From JAJDFU01 sp964641965 (GTDB lineage Bacteria > Bacteroidota > Bacteroidia > Chitinophagales > Saprospiraceae): a stretch of DNA of 45,589 nt. Below, piece after piece: positions 35,220 to 44,408 of the stretch. The stretch's first letter is position 1, and each line of letters begins with the position of its first letter. The stretch spans positions 1 to 45,589 of the forward strand of contig CAZXLD010000041.1 in the NCBI GenBank assembly GCA_964641965.1, written 5' to 3'. Under the pieces are notes generated by a model, which searched no databases, was not told the DNA's origin, and saw nothing but the letters and a program-made list of their open reading frames with translations. The position numbers were made by a program, and so were the translations under genes.

Positions 35220-36491
35220 ATGTTAGTTCAATTGGCCTGGCGAAATATTTGGAGAAACCCGACCCGAAGTCTGGTGGTGATAGCCGCAATAGCAGTTGGG
35301 ATATGGGCTGCTTTTTTCATGTCCGGTTTTGCTTCGGGGATGATTCGATCGTATATCGGCAATGCAGTCGATTATATCATTTCCCATGTGCAGGTACATC
35401 AGCCGAGCTTCAAAACAGATTATGAGGTTCGTTATTTTATACCCGATGGCAACAGGGTAGCGGAACGGATCGAGCGAGTGCCTCATGTGGAAGCTGTCAC
35501 CACAAGAGCTGTTGTAAACGGGATGGTTTCTTCTCCTCAAAGTTCCAGAGGAATACAAATTAAGGGGATCGACCCAAAGATGGAAAACCGGGTCACACAA
35601 TTGGAAAGCAAAATAGTGGACGGGTCCTACTTTGTAAAAGACCGTAAAAATCAAGTATTGATTGGAAAGCGCTTGGCGGATAAAATGAAATTGAAGCTTC
35701 GCTCTAAACTGGTACTTACCTTCCAGGACCTCAACCAAGATATTACTGCCGGTGCTTTTAGAGTTGTTGGATTATTTGATACGGGTAATAGTCCGTTTGA
35801 TGAATCCACTCTCTTTGTTCTTCGAAAAGACCTGGACAATTTGTTGGTGCCTGTCTCTGAAGATCAAAGTCCGGATTATTCGCCAATGTCACAGGCAAAT
35901 AGCGACCATGGCCTTATCACGCATGAAATTGCGGTGCGTTTAAACGACCCGGAGACCATCGAAGAGGCGAAAGCTTCCATACAGCATGAAAACCCCAATC
36001 TCTTGGTGGAAACCTACCAGGAAATATCTCCAGACCTCAGGCTGTATGAATCCCAATTCCAGGTGATCAATGCCATTTATCTGGTTATCATTTTGCTGGC
36101 ATTAATTTTTGGAATAATCAATACGATGTTGATGGCGGTGCTGGAACGTGTAAGGGAACTGGGGATGCTAATGGCGATTGGGATGAATCGGGTTAAGGTA
36201 TTTTTTATGATCGTGCTGGAAACGATTTTGCTTAGTATGGCTGGCCTTCCGATTGGTCTTTTCCTGGGGCACCTTACTGTGAGCTACTTCAATACATATG
36301 GCCTTAGCCTATCCATGTATGCAGACACACTCAAGCAATACGGGATGTCTGAAATGGTTTATTTCCAGGTTGATCCAAGCTTGTATTGGATCTACCCCAT
36401 TGCCATGGGTATAACCTCTATCCTGGCATCCTTGTATCCGGCCTTTAAGGCTATCCGCCTGCGACCTGTGGAAGCTATTCGGAAAGTCTGA
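35220..36491 (+). CDS. ABC transporter permease, FtsX/LolE type
   Basis: A 423-residue partner of the preceding permease, sharing the AWRNIWRNPTRSL start and one N-terminal helix. A periplasmic domain (about 45-285) contains SRGIQIKGIDPKMENRVTQL. The C-terminal FtsX segment includes AIYLVIILLALIFGIINTML and ERVRELGMLMAIGM, the coupling-helix region that contacts the ATPase. The end is IRLRPVEAIRKV. The two permeases plus the ATPase at 37140 make up a LolCDE-like exporter of envelope lipids or lipoproteins. Confidence 0.9.
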   Translation: MLVQLAWRNIWRNPTRSLVVIAAIAVGIWAAFFMSGFASGMIRSYIGNAVDYIISHVQVHQPSFKTDYEVRYFIPDGNRVAERIERVPHVEAVTTRAVVNGMVSSPQSSRGIQIKGIDPKMENRVTQLESKIVDGSYFVKDRKNQVLIGKRLADKMKLKLRSKLVLTFQDLNQDITAGAFRVVGLFDTGNSPFDESTLFVLRKDLDNLLVPVSEDQSPDYSPMSQANSDHGLITHEIAVRLNDPETIEEAKASIQHENPNLLVETYQEISPDLRLYESQFQVINAIYLVIILLALIFGIINTMLMAVLERVRELGMLMAIGMNRVKVFFMIVLETILLSMAGLPIGLFLGHLTVSYFNTYGLSLSMYADTLKQYGMSEMVYFQVDPSLYWIYPIAMGITSILASLYPAFKAIRLRPVEAIRKV

Positions 36492-36556
36492 GCCTAGGAA
36501 GAGGTGGAGAAAGGTAGATGGAAGATTAATTATTTGAGATCGGTGAATTGGAAGCG

Positions 36557-37129
36557 ATGGATTTTATAGAAACCAAACGACTGCGCTTATATCCGTTAAA
36601 TGAAGAAGCCCTGCGTCAATTATCGGTTGGTAGGGGGCAACTGGATAACTATCTGGGTTTGAAACCATCGGGATCGGAGCGTTCCGGACGGATTCAAAAA
36701 GAGATGCGGGATGCCCTCCGACAGTGGAAAAAATTTGTTCGCCTTCATCCGGTGGAATATCAATGGGGTACGAACTGGGAGGTTATCTTGGTTCACGAAA
36801 ATCGATCTATTGGCGGGATCGGCCTCAATGGTTTTCCGGATGAGAACGGAAAGGTCGTCGTAGGCTATGTAATTGATGATCGGTACCAGCAGCAGGGGTA
36901 TGCCACGGAGGCTTTGGCAGGACTTGCCGGTTGGGCTTTTAAAGATACAAGGCTTCATAGTATGGAGGCGCTGACCTTGTTTGATAATTTGGCTTCCCAT
37001 GGGGTCCTCCTCAATAATGGGTTTCAGCGAAAAGAGGTAACTGAAATAGAAAGCTTGAAGCTGGTAGCCTGGTTATTAAACCGAGAAAGCCACCTTCAGT
37101 TTCGCTCCGCTAATCTTTCACCTTCTTAA
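36557..37129 (+). CDS. GNAT-family N-acetyltransferase
   Basis: A 190-residue acetyltransferase of the RimJ/RimL-like type. It starts MDFIETKRLRLYPL, with acetyl-CoA-binding features near VVGYVIDDRYQQQGYATEAL and the C-terminal LNNGFQRK. The acceptor is unknown. Its position inside the transport operon, 65 bp after permease 2 and 10 bp before the ATPase gene, suggests modification of a component or substrate of that system. It may instead be unrelated cargo of the operon. A TTG at 36548 is the only upstream alternative start. Confidence 0.85.
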   Translation: MDFIETKRLRLYPLNEEALRQLSVGRGQLDNYLGLKPSGSERSGRIQKEMRDALRQWKKFVRLHPVEYQWGTNWEVILVHENRSIGGIGLNGFPDENGKVVVGYVIDDRYQQQGYATEALAGLAGWAFKDTRLHSMEALTLFDNLASHGVLLNNGFQRKEVTEIESLKLVAWLLNRESHLQFRSANLSPS

Positions 37130-37139
37130 TTTTTGTAAC

Positions 37140-37841
37140 ATGAATGTGATTCGAATAAAAGGCGTGACCAAGGTGTATAATCCGGATAAAATTCCGGTTC
37201 ACGCCTTGAATGGAGTAGACCTTGAAATCAATAAAGGTGAGTTCACCGCCATAGTGGGGCCCTCCGGATCCGGTAAAACCACCCTCCTTAATATTATTGG
37301 AGGCTTGGACCGCCCTTCTCAGGGCACGATTGAAATCAGTGGGCAGGATATTTCCCATCTCAATGACAATCAACTCATTGAATTTAGGAAGGATAATATT
37401 GGGTTCGTTTTCCAGTATTTTAATCTAATTCCAGTACTAACGGCAAAGGAGAATGCAGAATTTGTGATGTTGCTCCAGGGGCGGCCAAAAGCAGAGCGGG
37501 AGCAGCGGGTCACAGAACTTCTGAGGCATGTTGGATTGGAAGAAAAGATAAATAAACGTCCTTCGGAATTATCAGGTGGGCAGCAGCAACGCGTTTCAGT
37601 CGCTCGCGCGCTTGCCCCAAAGCCGAATTTTGTCTTGGCAGACGAACCCACTGCTAGCCTGGACTCTAAATCCACAGCTAATTTGCTGGATATAATGGCT
37701 GAGCTCAATCGAACGGAGGGCATGACCTTCGTATTCAGTACCCACGACCAGCGTGTAATTGATCGTGCCCGGCGGGTAGTGACCATTGATGACGGTATTG
37801 TTGTTCACGATGAAGTACGGGATATGCCCCTGCGTGAATAA
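37140..37841 (+). CDS. ABC transporter ATP-binding protein, LolD/MacB type
   Basis: A 233-residue nucleotide-binding subunit. Walker A is GPSGSGKTT, the Q-loop is FVFQYFNLIP, the signature is LSGGQQQRVSVARAL, Walker B is NFVLADEPTASLD and the switch His is in FSTHDQRV. The sequence is of the LolD/MacB/FtsE clade, which pairs with FtsX-type permeases rather than solute importers. It starts 10 bp after the GNAT gene, 648 bp after the permease it probably drives, so the GNAT gene interrupts the transporter genes. Confidence 0.94.
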   Translation: MNVIRIKGVTKVYNPDKIPVHALNGVDLEINKGEFTAIVGPSGSGKTTLLNIIGGLDRPSQGTIEISGQDISHLNDNQLIEFRKDNIGFVFQYFNLIPVLTAKENAEFVMLLQGRPKAEREQRVTELLRHVGLEEKINKRPSELSGGQQQRVSVARALAPKPNFVLADEPTASLDSKSTANLLDIMAELNRTEGMTFVFSTHDQRVIDRARRVVTIDDGIVVHDEVRDMPLRE

Positions 37842-37910
37842 TGGTTGTTGCCGTAGGGTAGTCCTAGCGAAGACTTTTCTTAATTCCCTGATTATGCTTA
37901 ATTTCTTGTA

Positions 37911-39161
37911 ATGCTACGGAAAAAAGGGTTTTGGTACATTGCCTGGGGGCTATGGGCCATGCTGGCACTGAATCCTGCAGCATACACTCAGGAAGAAAAA
38001 CCAAAAAGGTGGGAACTGACAGGCTATCAGAAGGTGCTCAACTCGTTTTTTGTATTCAATGATTCCTGGCCGGAGGGCGAAATCCCCAATGTAACCTTTG
38101 TCGATACCTTCCTGCAGGATAACTTATTACATAATCGGCTGAATTTCAGGTGGTACATAAGTGATGCTTTCACCTTTAGGGCTGACTTGAGAACGCGTCT
38201 GTTTTTTGGTCAATTGGTCGCTGCTACGCCCAACTTTGATAGGGTAGTGGATAATGTCAACAATGATTTCTTTGACCTCTCGCTAGTATTAATGCGTTCC
38301 CGATCTGCGGTTCTTCATACCATGCTAGATCGGCTTTATTTACAGTATGTAAATGGAAATTGGGAAGTCACCCTAGGGCGGCAGCGGATCAATTGGGGGA
38401 TTACTACGGTTTGGAACCCCAATGACATTTGGAATGCTTTCGACTTTACGGATTTCGACTACGAGGAGCGCCCAGGGAGCGATGCCTTGCTGGTAAAACG
38501 GTATTTTGGATTTGCTTCCAGTATAGAATTCGGGGTTCGGATAGTAGATGATATCGAATCTTCCACCTTTGCTTTTCTGGGCAAGTTTAATAAGTGGCAA
38601 TATGATTTTCAGATTTTAGCCGGGTACTGGAGAACATACGTAGTTACCGGCTTTGGATATGCAGGCAATATCCGCAATGCCGGGTTTAAGGGCGAATTGA
38701 GTTATTTTTTGGCTACTCGCGATCAGGTTTCCAACCCGAATACAGGCTTGCCAGAAGACACCGAAAACAGCCTGGCAGCTTCATTAGGTATTGATTATTC
38801 CTTTCGAAATAGCTTTTACATCAACCTGGGTTACCTGTACAACAGCCTTGGGCTGCTGGATATTAATTCCGCCCGTTTGTTCGGCTTTCAATTGGATGCC
38901 CAAAATCTATATCCCTATCGGCACTCCATCTTTTTCCAATGGAATTATCCATTCACTCCTCTGCTGTCAGGAGGCATTGCCACTATTTACAGTCCGGTAA
39001 AGGTGCATGCCCTATTCTTGAATCCTACGTTGACCTATTCCATTGCATCCGCTTGGGACCTGGATTTGGTAGGCCAGATTTCGTTTAATCGAGATCTGGA
39101 GAAAGGAGGCTATCCAAGTCCAGTCCAGTCTGTTTTTCTCAGGTTAAAACTGAGTTACTGA
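37911..39161 (+). CDS. Outer-membrane beta-barrel protein of the transport cluster
   Basis: A 416-residue protein with a signal peptide ending near AAYTQ (residue 27) and an extended pattern of amphipathic beta strands. It has a C-terminal strand ending in an aromatic (SVFLRLKLSY), as expected of outer-membrane barrels. The internal WEVTLGRQRINWGITTVWNP is reminiscent of DUF1302-type outer-membrane porins, though I cannot confirm the family. It is last in the cluster, 69 bp after the ATPase gene, and would complete a pathway from inner membrane through periplasm (LolA-like) to outer membrane. It converges on the PEP carboxylase gene. Confidence 0.7.
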   Translation: MLRKKGFWYIAWGLWAMLALNPAAYTQEEKPKRWELTGYQKVLNSFFVFNDSWPEGEIPNVTFVDTFLQDNLLHNRLNFRWYISDAFTFRADLRTRLFFGQLVAATPNFDRVVDNVNNDFFDLSLVLMRSRSAVLHTMLDRLYLQYVNGNWEVTLGRQRINWGITTVWNPNDIWNAFDFTDFDYEERPGSDALLVKRYFGFASSIEFGVRIVDDIESSTFAFLGKFNKWQYDFQILAGYWRTYVVTGFGYAGNIRNAGFKGELSYFLATRDQVSNPNTGLPEDTENSLAASLGIDYSFRNSFYINLGYLYNSLGLLDINSARLFGFQLDAQNLYPYRHSIFFQWNYPFTPLLSGGIATIYSPVKVHALFLNPTLTYSIASAWDLDLVGQISFNRDLEKGGYPSPVQSVFLRLKLSY

Positions 39162-39197
39162 TAGGGCGATCGCTTCTTGCAATTTGATGAATGTCGA

Positions 39198-41984
39198 TCA
39201 ACCGGTATTTCGGAGAGCGCCTGCAATCGCATTGACGGTATACAACAGCTCCGTTTGGGTGTATTCTGCCTGTTTGGAATCTGTTTGGGTCTCCTTGCGC
39301 CACTTCTGCAGTAGTTCTATTTGTTTGTAGTGCAGAGGACTCAATAAAGACGCCCGCAATTGATTGGAATAGTAGTGGTGTTCGCGGCGCTCAACAAGTT
39401 CCCGTTTGAGCAGTTTTTCCATGTGGCTGCGGACTTTGGCCAATTCATCCAAAAACAAGGATAAAAAGCGATCTCTGATCTCCGAGTCTTCCACCATATC
39501 TGCATAAGCCGTCATGATAGCCTCATCGGTGGCTGCCAAACTCGTATCCACATTAGTGAATACATAGCGGATAAAGGAATCGGTTTTCATGGCATCGCTA
39601 AGTTGAGAATAGCCTTCTGGAAAATCAGACTCCAACTGATCCAATGCACTACCTAAGCCGTACCAGCTTGACATGTTGTACCGGGATTGGCTCCACGAAA
39701 AAACCCAGGGAATGGCCCTAAGGTCGGCGAGCGTATTGGCTCCTGTTCTTTTCGAAGGCCTGGATCCGATCCGACTTTTCTCAATGGCATCAATAGGGGT
39801 GGCTTGCCGAAAGAAGGGAATAAACCCATCGATATGCATGAGTTCGGAATACACTTTCTTACTATTGACTGCCAAGGGTTCCAGGATGTCGGCTAACGGG
39901 TGAAATTTTCGGTCTTTATGTCGATCCAGCAGCGTTTTACTTAATGTATTTGCAGCCAACAGTTCCAGGTTAAAAGCTGCATTAACCCGATTGGCATACT
40001 TCTGCTCAATGGTTTCTCCCTGTTCCGTTAAACGGATTGAACCCGCAGGTGACCCCCAAGGCAAGGCTTGCAGAAAATAGTGAGTAGGTCCTGCTCCTCG
40101 GCTGATAGACCCTCCTTTACCGTGGAAGAACTGAATACTGACCCCCACATTACGACCCACCTCCGCCAAGTGAAATTGAGCTTTATGGAGGTTCCACTGG
40201 CTAGACATGATCCCACCATCTTTATTGCTATCCGAATAGCCGACCATGACTTGTTGGATCGGGTAGGTGGTTCCGGCGTTTTGTTGTTGCGCTTTTATAG
40301 TGCGTTGGGTAATGGGGTGATCTAGAAAAGATTTTAGTATTTCAGGCCCATTTTCCAGGTCCTGTATGGTCTCCAGCAATGGCACTACTGGAATATCGCA
40401 AATTAATCCTTCCGGGGTCATTTTGGCAAGGCCAGCCTCTCGGGCCAATAGATAAACCGCAAGCAGATCGGACAAAGAGCGAGTCATACTTACGATAAAA
40501 GACCCAATGCAATTCGTACCATATTTGGAAGTATGCCGCTCCACATGCCGAAGGCAATCCATCACAGTAGCAGCATGATGTTCCAGCTCGGCTTTCGGTT
40601 GAGTAAATGGACGGGCAGATGCCAGTTCGTTGTTTAAAAAAGCCACCCTCTTTTCTTCCGGCCATTCACTGAAATTAGTCTCGGATTGACTAGAGGCTTT
40701 CAAAAGCTGTTCGATGGCTTTGTCATGGAAAGCACTGTTTTGCCGAATGTCCAGGGCTGCGAGGTGAAAGCCAAAGGCTTCAACAGTCCTTCTGGCTACG
40801 AGCACGCCATCATAGGCAGTCGATTTGGCTCCGTAATCCAGAAGCGCCTCCTGTAATAAATCCAGATCTGCAATCAACCGGCGGCTATGTACATATGCTC
40901 CTTTGGTCTCCGCTAATCGAGTTGCATGTCCCCGCGCTGTATCGACAGGAAGTTTGGAAACCATCAGGTTGGTGAATTGACGAAAAGCTTCTCCTTTATT
41001 CCGGTTTATCGCTTCCTCGCCGGCCTCGCCCAATTCATCGACCATTTCCATGATTCGAGTGCGTGCTTCGGGAGTGATTTGTTCGATTTCACAGGCAAAG
41101 CTTAGCCGTTTGAGTAGGAAGATTAGTTTTCTGCGTATGATTACAAAGGCATTCAGCCGAAGCAATAACAAAGTGTCTGCTGTTACGGCACCAGAAACGA
41201 AAGGGTGCCCATCCCGGTCGCCCCCAACCCAATCTCCGAAGGTGATCTGAGGAAAGGCGCGTTGGCTGGAGATGAGATAGGCCGGCCAACCTACCTGAAG
41301 GGCAGCCTGCTCCAGTCTGCGATCTACAATGGGAAGCACTTCCGGGAAAACATTCACGAGATAGTGCATTACATTCCGTAATTCATCGGTCACATCGGGT
41401 TTTTCCAGGTAGATTTCCCCGGTTTTCCAAAGTCGGTAGATGGCTTGTTTAATGTTGTTCCGGATATTAGATTGTTCGGCGGAAGTAAACATGGAGTTTT
41501 CTCGCTGAACCATCAAAATGTAGAGGTCCCGCTGATGTTCCAGCACAGTTGTTCGTTTGGCTTCGGTCGGGTGCGCTGTCAGGACGGGTTCTATGTAGAT
41601 CTCGCGCAAGCCACGCAGGATCTCACCTCTGGATATATTGGATTCAATGAGCTTGGTTAAGTTGGAAGCCCAAAGTCCGTTGACGGAGTCGTAAGCCTCT
41701 TCCTCTTGTGCCCTTCGCTCCTGGACAGCGGCGTTGATCTCTGCTGCGTTTAATAACTGAAACACCAAAGAGTACAATTGGATATGCTGAGTGGAAAGGT
41801 CTTCAATGCGAAGGTCCAACTCGTTGATCCAGGGAATCTGACGCGCCATTTCCGGCTCTCCATTTTCGATGAGTATTTCCTGGAGGGCATACAAGAGAAA
41901 TTCCAGGTCTTCGTATGGTTTGCCGAGTTTCTCTTTGACGAGGGTGAATACATCTGTTATTTCCATGCGTGGTATGTGTATCAT
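39198..41984 (-). CDS. ppc: Phosphoenolpyruvate carboxylase
   Basis: Carboxylates PEP to oxaloacetate with bicarbonate, replenishing the TCA cycle. The 928-residue enzyme has the signature LTAHPTEAKRTT (135-146, catalytic H138). Further motifs are VGYSDSNKDGG, FFHGKGGSISRGAGPTHYF and WVFSWSQSR, and it ends with the usual conserved C-terminal NTG. An internal ATG at 41966 is a possible shorter start. It is a stand-alone gene between two convergent or divergent neighbours. Confidence 0.96.
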   Translation of the reverse strand: MIHIPRMEITDVFTLVKEKLGKPYEDLEFLLYALQEILIENGEPEMARQIPWINELDLRIEDLSTQHIQLYSLVFQLLNAAEINAAVQERRAQEEEAYDSVNGLWASNLTKLIESNISRGEILRGLREIYIEPVLTAHPTEAKRTTVLEHQRDLYILMVQRENSMFTSAEQSNIRNNIKQAIYRLWKTGEIYLEKPDVTDELRNVMHYLVNVFPEVLPIVDRRLEQAALQVGWPAYLISSQRAFPQITFGDWVGGDRDGHPFVSGAVTADTLLLLRLNAFVIIRRKLIFLLKRLSFACEIEQITPEARTRIMEMVDELGEAGEEAINRNKGEAFRQFTNLMVSKLPVDTARGHATRLAETKGAYVHSRRLIADLDLLQEALLDYGAKSTAYDGVLVARRTVEAFGFHLAALDIRQNSAFHDKAIEQLLKASSQSETNFSEWPEEKRVAFLNNELASARPFTQPKAELEHHAATVMDCLRHVERHTSKYGTNCIGSFIVSMTRSLSDLLAVYLLAREAGLAKMTPEGLICDIPVVPLLETIQDLENGPEILKSFLDHPITQRTIKAQQQNAGTTYPIQQVMVGYSDSNKDGGIMSSQWNLHKAQFHLAEVGRNVGVSIQFFHGKGGSISRGAGPTHYFLQALPWGSPAGSIRLTEQGETIEQKYANRVNAAFNLELLAANTLSKTLLDRHKDRKFHPLADILEPLAVNSKKVYSELMHIDGFIPFFRQATPIDAIEKSRIGSRPSKRTGANTLADLRAIPWVFSWSQSRYNMSSWYGLGSALDQLESDFPEGYSQLSDAMKTDSFIRYVFTNVDTSLAATDEAIMTAYADMVEDSEIRDRFLSLFLDELAKVRSHMEKLLKRELVERREHHYYSNQLRASLLSPLHYKQIELLQKWRKETQTDSKQAEYTQTELLYTVNAIAGALRNTG

Positions 41985-42131
41985 TTGTGGGTTTGTTTAA
42001 AGATGCGGGTCAGGGCCTCTACAATGTTAAGCATCCAAGATGGGAATGTAAAGCTTGCAGTTTTATGATTTTATAAATTGCTCGTCTTGATTGGTTTCTA
42101 TGGGATCGATTTTAGATGTACCTACATAAAA

Positions 42132-42164
42132 AAGCGCTATTTGCAATCCATGCAAATAGCGCTT
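42132..42164 (-). terminator. Rho-independent terminator of degP-type gene
   Basis: A perfect 14-bp stem (42132-42145 with 42151-42164) encloses a 5-nt loop. On the minus strand a short T run follows (complement of cataaaaa). It sits 45 bp beyond the protease stop codon. Confidence 0.88.
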
Positions 42165-42208
42165 GAAGGGCATTATATCCCTGCCCTTATCCTGCTGAAA
42201 GATATTTG

Positions 42209-43681
42209 TTAGTTACCGAAGGCATAATAGTGCGTGCCAGGCTGATCGGCATAAACGCCTTCCAACATGATTCCTCCTTTTTGCCTGCTTAAAACAGACT
42301 CGAGTTCATCTACCGAATTAACGGATTTACCATTTACCTTGGTGATGATAAATCCTTCCCGGATTTGAGTTTCCCGGCGTAATTTTCCGGACTTCAATTT
42401 GGCAACCTGTACGCCTCCCTGGATCTCAAGCTCATTAGCCAGTTCCTGTTTTACCGGTTCAAACTCTACTCCCAAACGAGTTTCAACGTCTACTACTTCG
42501 CGGCTAGCTACCACTGGTTTGCCTATTCGACTGTTCAGGGTAATAGTCACTTCTTTTTCAGTGCCATTACGATCAACTAATACCTTTACCTGGTCTCCTG
42601 GTCGGCGTAAAGCAATTGCTTCCTGCAATTGAGAAACCGTTTTCACCGCTGATCCTTCAATCGCAATAATGACATCGCCGGGTAACACGCCTGCAGTGCC
42701 GGCGGCACTATTATCCAAGAGGCTATCTACATATACGCCATCATTTACTTTCAGGGATTCCTGACGAGCCAGGTTTCCGTCAACAGAGCGGATCATGATG
42801 CCCAATACACCTCGTTGCACTTCTCCAAACTCCAGTAAATCAGTAACTACCTTATTGACGATGTTACTCGGTACAGCAAATCCATAACCACTATAGGAAC
42901 CAGTGGGGCTGGCGATTGCAGTATTGATTCCTACCAAGCCTCCAGCCAGATTTACCAAAGCTCCTCCACTGTTACCCGGATTGATCGCAGCATCGGTCTG
43001 AATAAAACTTTCAACTGCAAATCGCTCCCGAAGAATGTTGATACTTCTGCCTTTTGCACTCACAATACCGGCTGTAACCGTTGAGTTCAGGCTAAAGGGA
43101 TTCCCTACTGCCAAAACCCACTCACCTACCTGGACCGCATCAGAATCAATGAAAGATAGGTAGGGCAGGTCTTTTTCTTTGATTTGAATAACGGCAAGGT
43201 CGGTAGTGGGGTCTGTACCGATAACCGTGGCCTTGTAAGTTCGATTGTCGTACAAGGTCACTTCAATGTCGTCAGCATCACCGACTACATGATTGTTCGT
43301 AACGATATAGCCGTCTGCGTTAATAATAACACCTGATCCGGTACCCACACGAGGTCTGCCATTCCCTCTTGGATCTCGGTCGCGAAAGAATTCCCGAAAT
43401 GGGTCGGGAATAGCACGTTCTTCTCTTGAATTACTGGCAGTGGTTTGCGTTTGGGTGGACTTGATATGAACCACCGCATCAACGACCATGGCAGCTGTTT
43501 GTGTAAAGTCGAGAGGGGTACCATCTGCTGAAGGAATGAAGCCGGCAGCGGAAGCAGGCAAACGATTCACGTGTTCTATAGTCACAGATGGACGCTGTTG
43601 GTTGACCAGCGAAAAGATTCCAATACAGGTCAAACTCACTATTAAGGCCATTAGGCCGGAATAAAGAACTGTTCGATTCAT
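42209..43681 (-). CDS. degP: Do/HtrA-family serine protease, two PDZ domains
   Basis: A 490-residue periplasmic protease/chaperone with an N-terminal hydrophobic segment (about 8-26). The triad is H131 (TNNHVVGD), D161 (PTTDLAVI) and S238 (NPGNSGGAL), in a trypsin-like domain whose activation-loop region carries PFREFFRDRDPRG. Two PDZ domains follow (about 290-385 and 415-490), as in DegP/DegQ. It is the longer paralogue of the one-PDZ protease at 9887. It lies downstream of hsp20, with a 134-bp gap carrying an inverted repeat (43718-43758). The two stress genes may be co-regulated. Confidence 0.93.
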   Translation of the reverse strand: MNRTVLYSGLMALIVSLTCIGIFSLVNQQRPSVTIEHVNRLPASAAGFIPSADGTPLDFTQTAAMVVDAVVHIKSTQTQTTASNSREERAIPDPFREFFRDRDPRGNGRPRVGTGSGVIINADGYIVTNNHVVGDADDIEVTLYDNRTYKATVIGTDPTTDLAVIQIKEKDLPYLSFIDSDAVQVGEWVLAVGNPFSLNSTVTAGIVSAKGRSINILRERFAVESFIQTDAAINPGNSGGALVNLAGGLVGINTAIASPTGSYSGYGFAVPSNIVNKVVTDLLEFGEVQRGVLGIMIRSVDGNLARQESLKVNDGVYVDSLLDNSAAGTAGVLPGDVIIAIEGSAVKTVSQLQEAIALRRPGDQVKVLVDRNGTEKEVTITLNSRIGKPVVASREVVDVETRLGVEFEPVKQELANELEIQGGVQVAKLKSGKLRRETQIREGFIITKVNGKSVNSVDELESVLSRQKGGIMLEGVYADQPGTHYYAFGN

Positions 43682-43717
43682 GTTGTGTCAGAAGAAATTT
43701 TTGTGTTTTCAAATGGT

Positions 43718-43758
43718 GCCGGAATCAAATTGAACTGAAGGTGACTTCCGATTCCGGC
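43718..43758. promoter_or_regulatory. 9-bp perfect inverted repeat upstream of degP-type gene
   Basis: gccggaatc (43718-43726) and gattccggc (43750-43758) are exact inverted repeats with 23 bp between, in the gap between hsp20 and the protease. There is no T run, so an operator or RNA structure in the leader is more likely than a terminator. Confidence 0.35.
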
Positions 43759-43815
43759 TAAAACAAAGAGTACTCAGCCGGATCAAGGGCTGCGCACTCG
43801 TTTTATAAAGTTCTG

Positions 43816-44259
43816 TTAAGATATCTCAATCACCCGCACGGGTTTTTCCTTGGCTTCTTCTCGCTTGGGTAAATTCAGCTTGAGGATCCCATTTTGATAG
43901 GTAGCTTCAATAGCCCCTTCGTCAACTACTCTCTTATTTAAGTTGAAAGTACGTCGAAAGGACAGGTAACTGAATTCTCTGCGAGCAAACCGTTCGCCAT
44001 TTTCCAATGCATTGCTTTTCCGGGCTTCACTGGAGATGGTCAGTACATCATCGTGCAACTCGATCTGGAAGTCGGATTTGTCCAATCCAGGAGCTGCCAT
44101 TTCCACCACATATTTTTCCGGTGTCTCCATAATATTGACAGCTGGCAAGGTTGAACGGGTTTCCGAAAAGTTGAGGTTGGGCCAGTCGAATAGATTGTTC
44201 CAATCCTCTTCAAAAAAACGCTTTACGTTAGGTTCGAAAAAAGACTTTACAGGAAGCAT
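43816..44259 (-). CDS. Small heat-shock protein, Hsp20/alpha-crystallin family
   Basis: An ATP-independent holdase chaperone of 147 residues. The alpha-crystallin domain covers about residues 40-135. It includes NIMETPEKYVVEMAAPGLDK, DVLTISSEARKS and the conserved FARREFSYLSFRRTF, followed by YQNGILKLNLPKREE. The C-terminal RVIEIS carries the I-x-I-type tail (VIEI) that binds neighbouring subunits. A full -33/-7 promoter is visible upstream at 44288-44320. Confidence 0.94.
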   Translation of the reverse strand: MLPVKSFFEPNVKRFFEEDWNNLFDWPNLNFSETRSTLPAVNIMETPEKYVVEMAAPGLDKSDFQIELHDDVLTISSEARKSNALENGERFARREFSYLSFRRTFNLNKRVVDEGAIEATYQNGILKLNLPKREEAKEKPVRVIEIS

Positions 44260-44287
44260 AATCCATCCATTTAAAAAATTAGTAAAT

Positions 44288-44320
44288 CAAATCTATCAAT
44301 CAGGTTGGCTGATTATCAAC
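44288..44320 (-). promoter_or_regulatory. Promoter of the hsp20 gene
   Basis: On the minus strand TTG (in GTTG, 44317-44320) and TAGATTTG (44288-44295, TAnnTTTG) are spaced 21 bp, matching the Bacteroidota housekeeping promoter, about 28 bp before the hsp20 start. No CIRCE (HrcA) element was found. Confidence 0.55.
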
Positions 44321-44395
44321 TCTTTATGTGCAAATAGCATACCATTTGAAATAGGGTGACATTTTGGCGGTTTAGTATGGAAAATCCAAATTCTT

Positions 44396-44408
44396 CATGT
44401 TTAACATG
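44396..44408. promoter_or_regulatory. 13-bp palindrome in the hsp20/lipoprotein gap
   Basis: CATGTT-T-AACATG is a perfect palindrome around one central base, in the 327-bp gap between the divergent hsp20 and lipoprotein genes. It is a candidate operator for either. The remainder of 44260-44586 holds no gene, and I see no promoter consensus for the lipoprotein gene. Confidence 0.3.
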
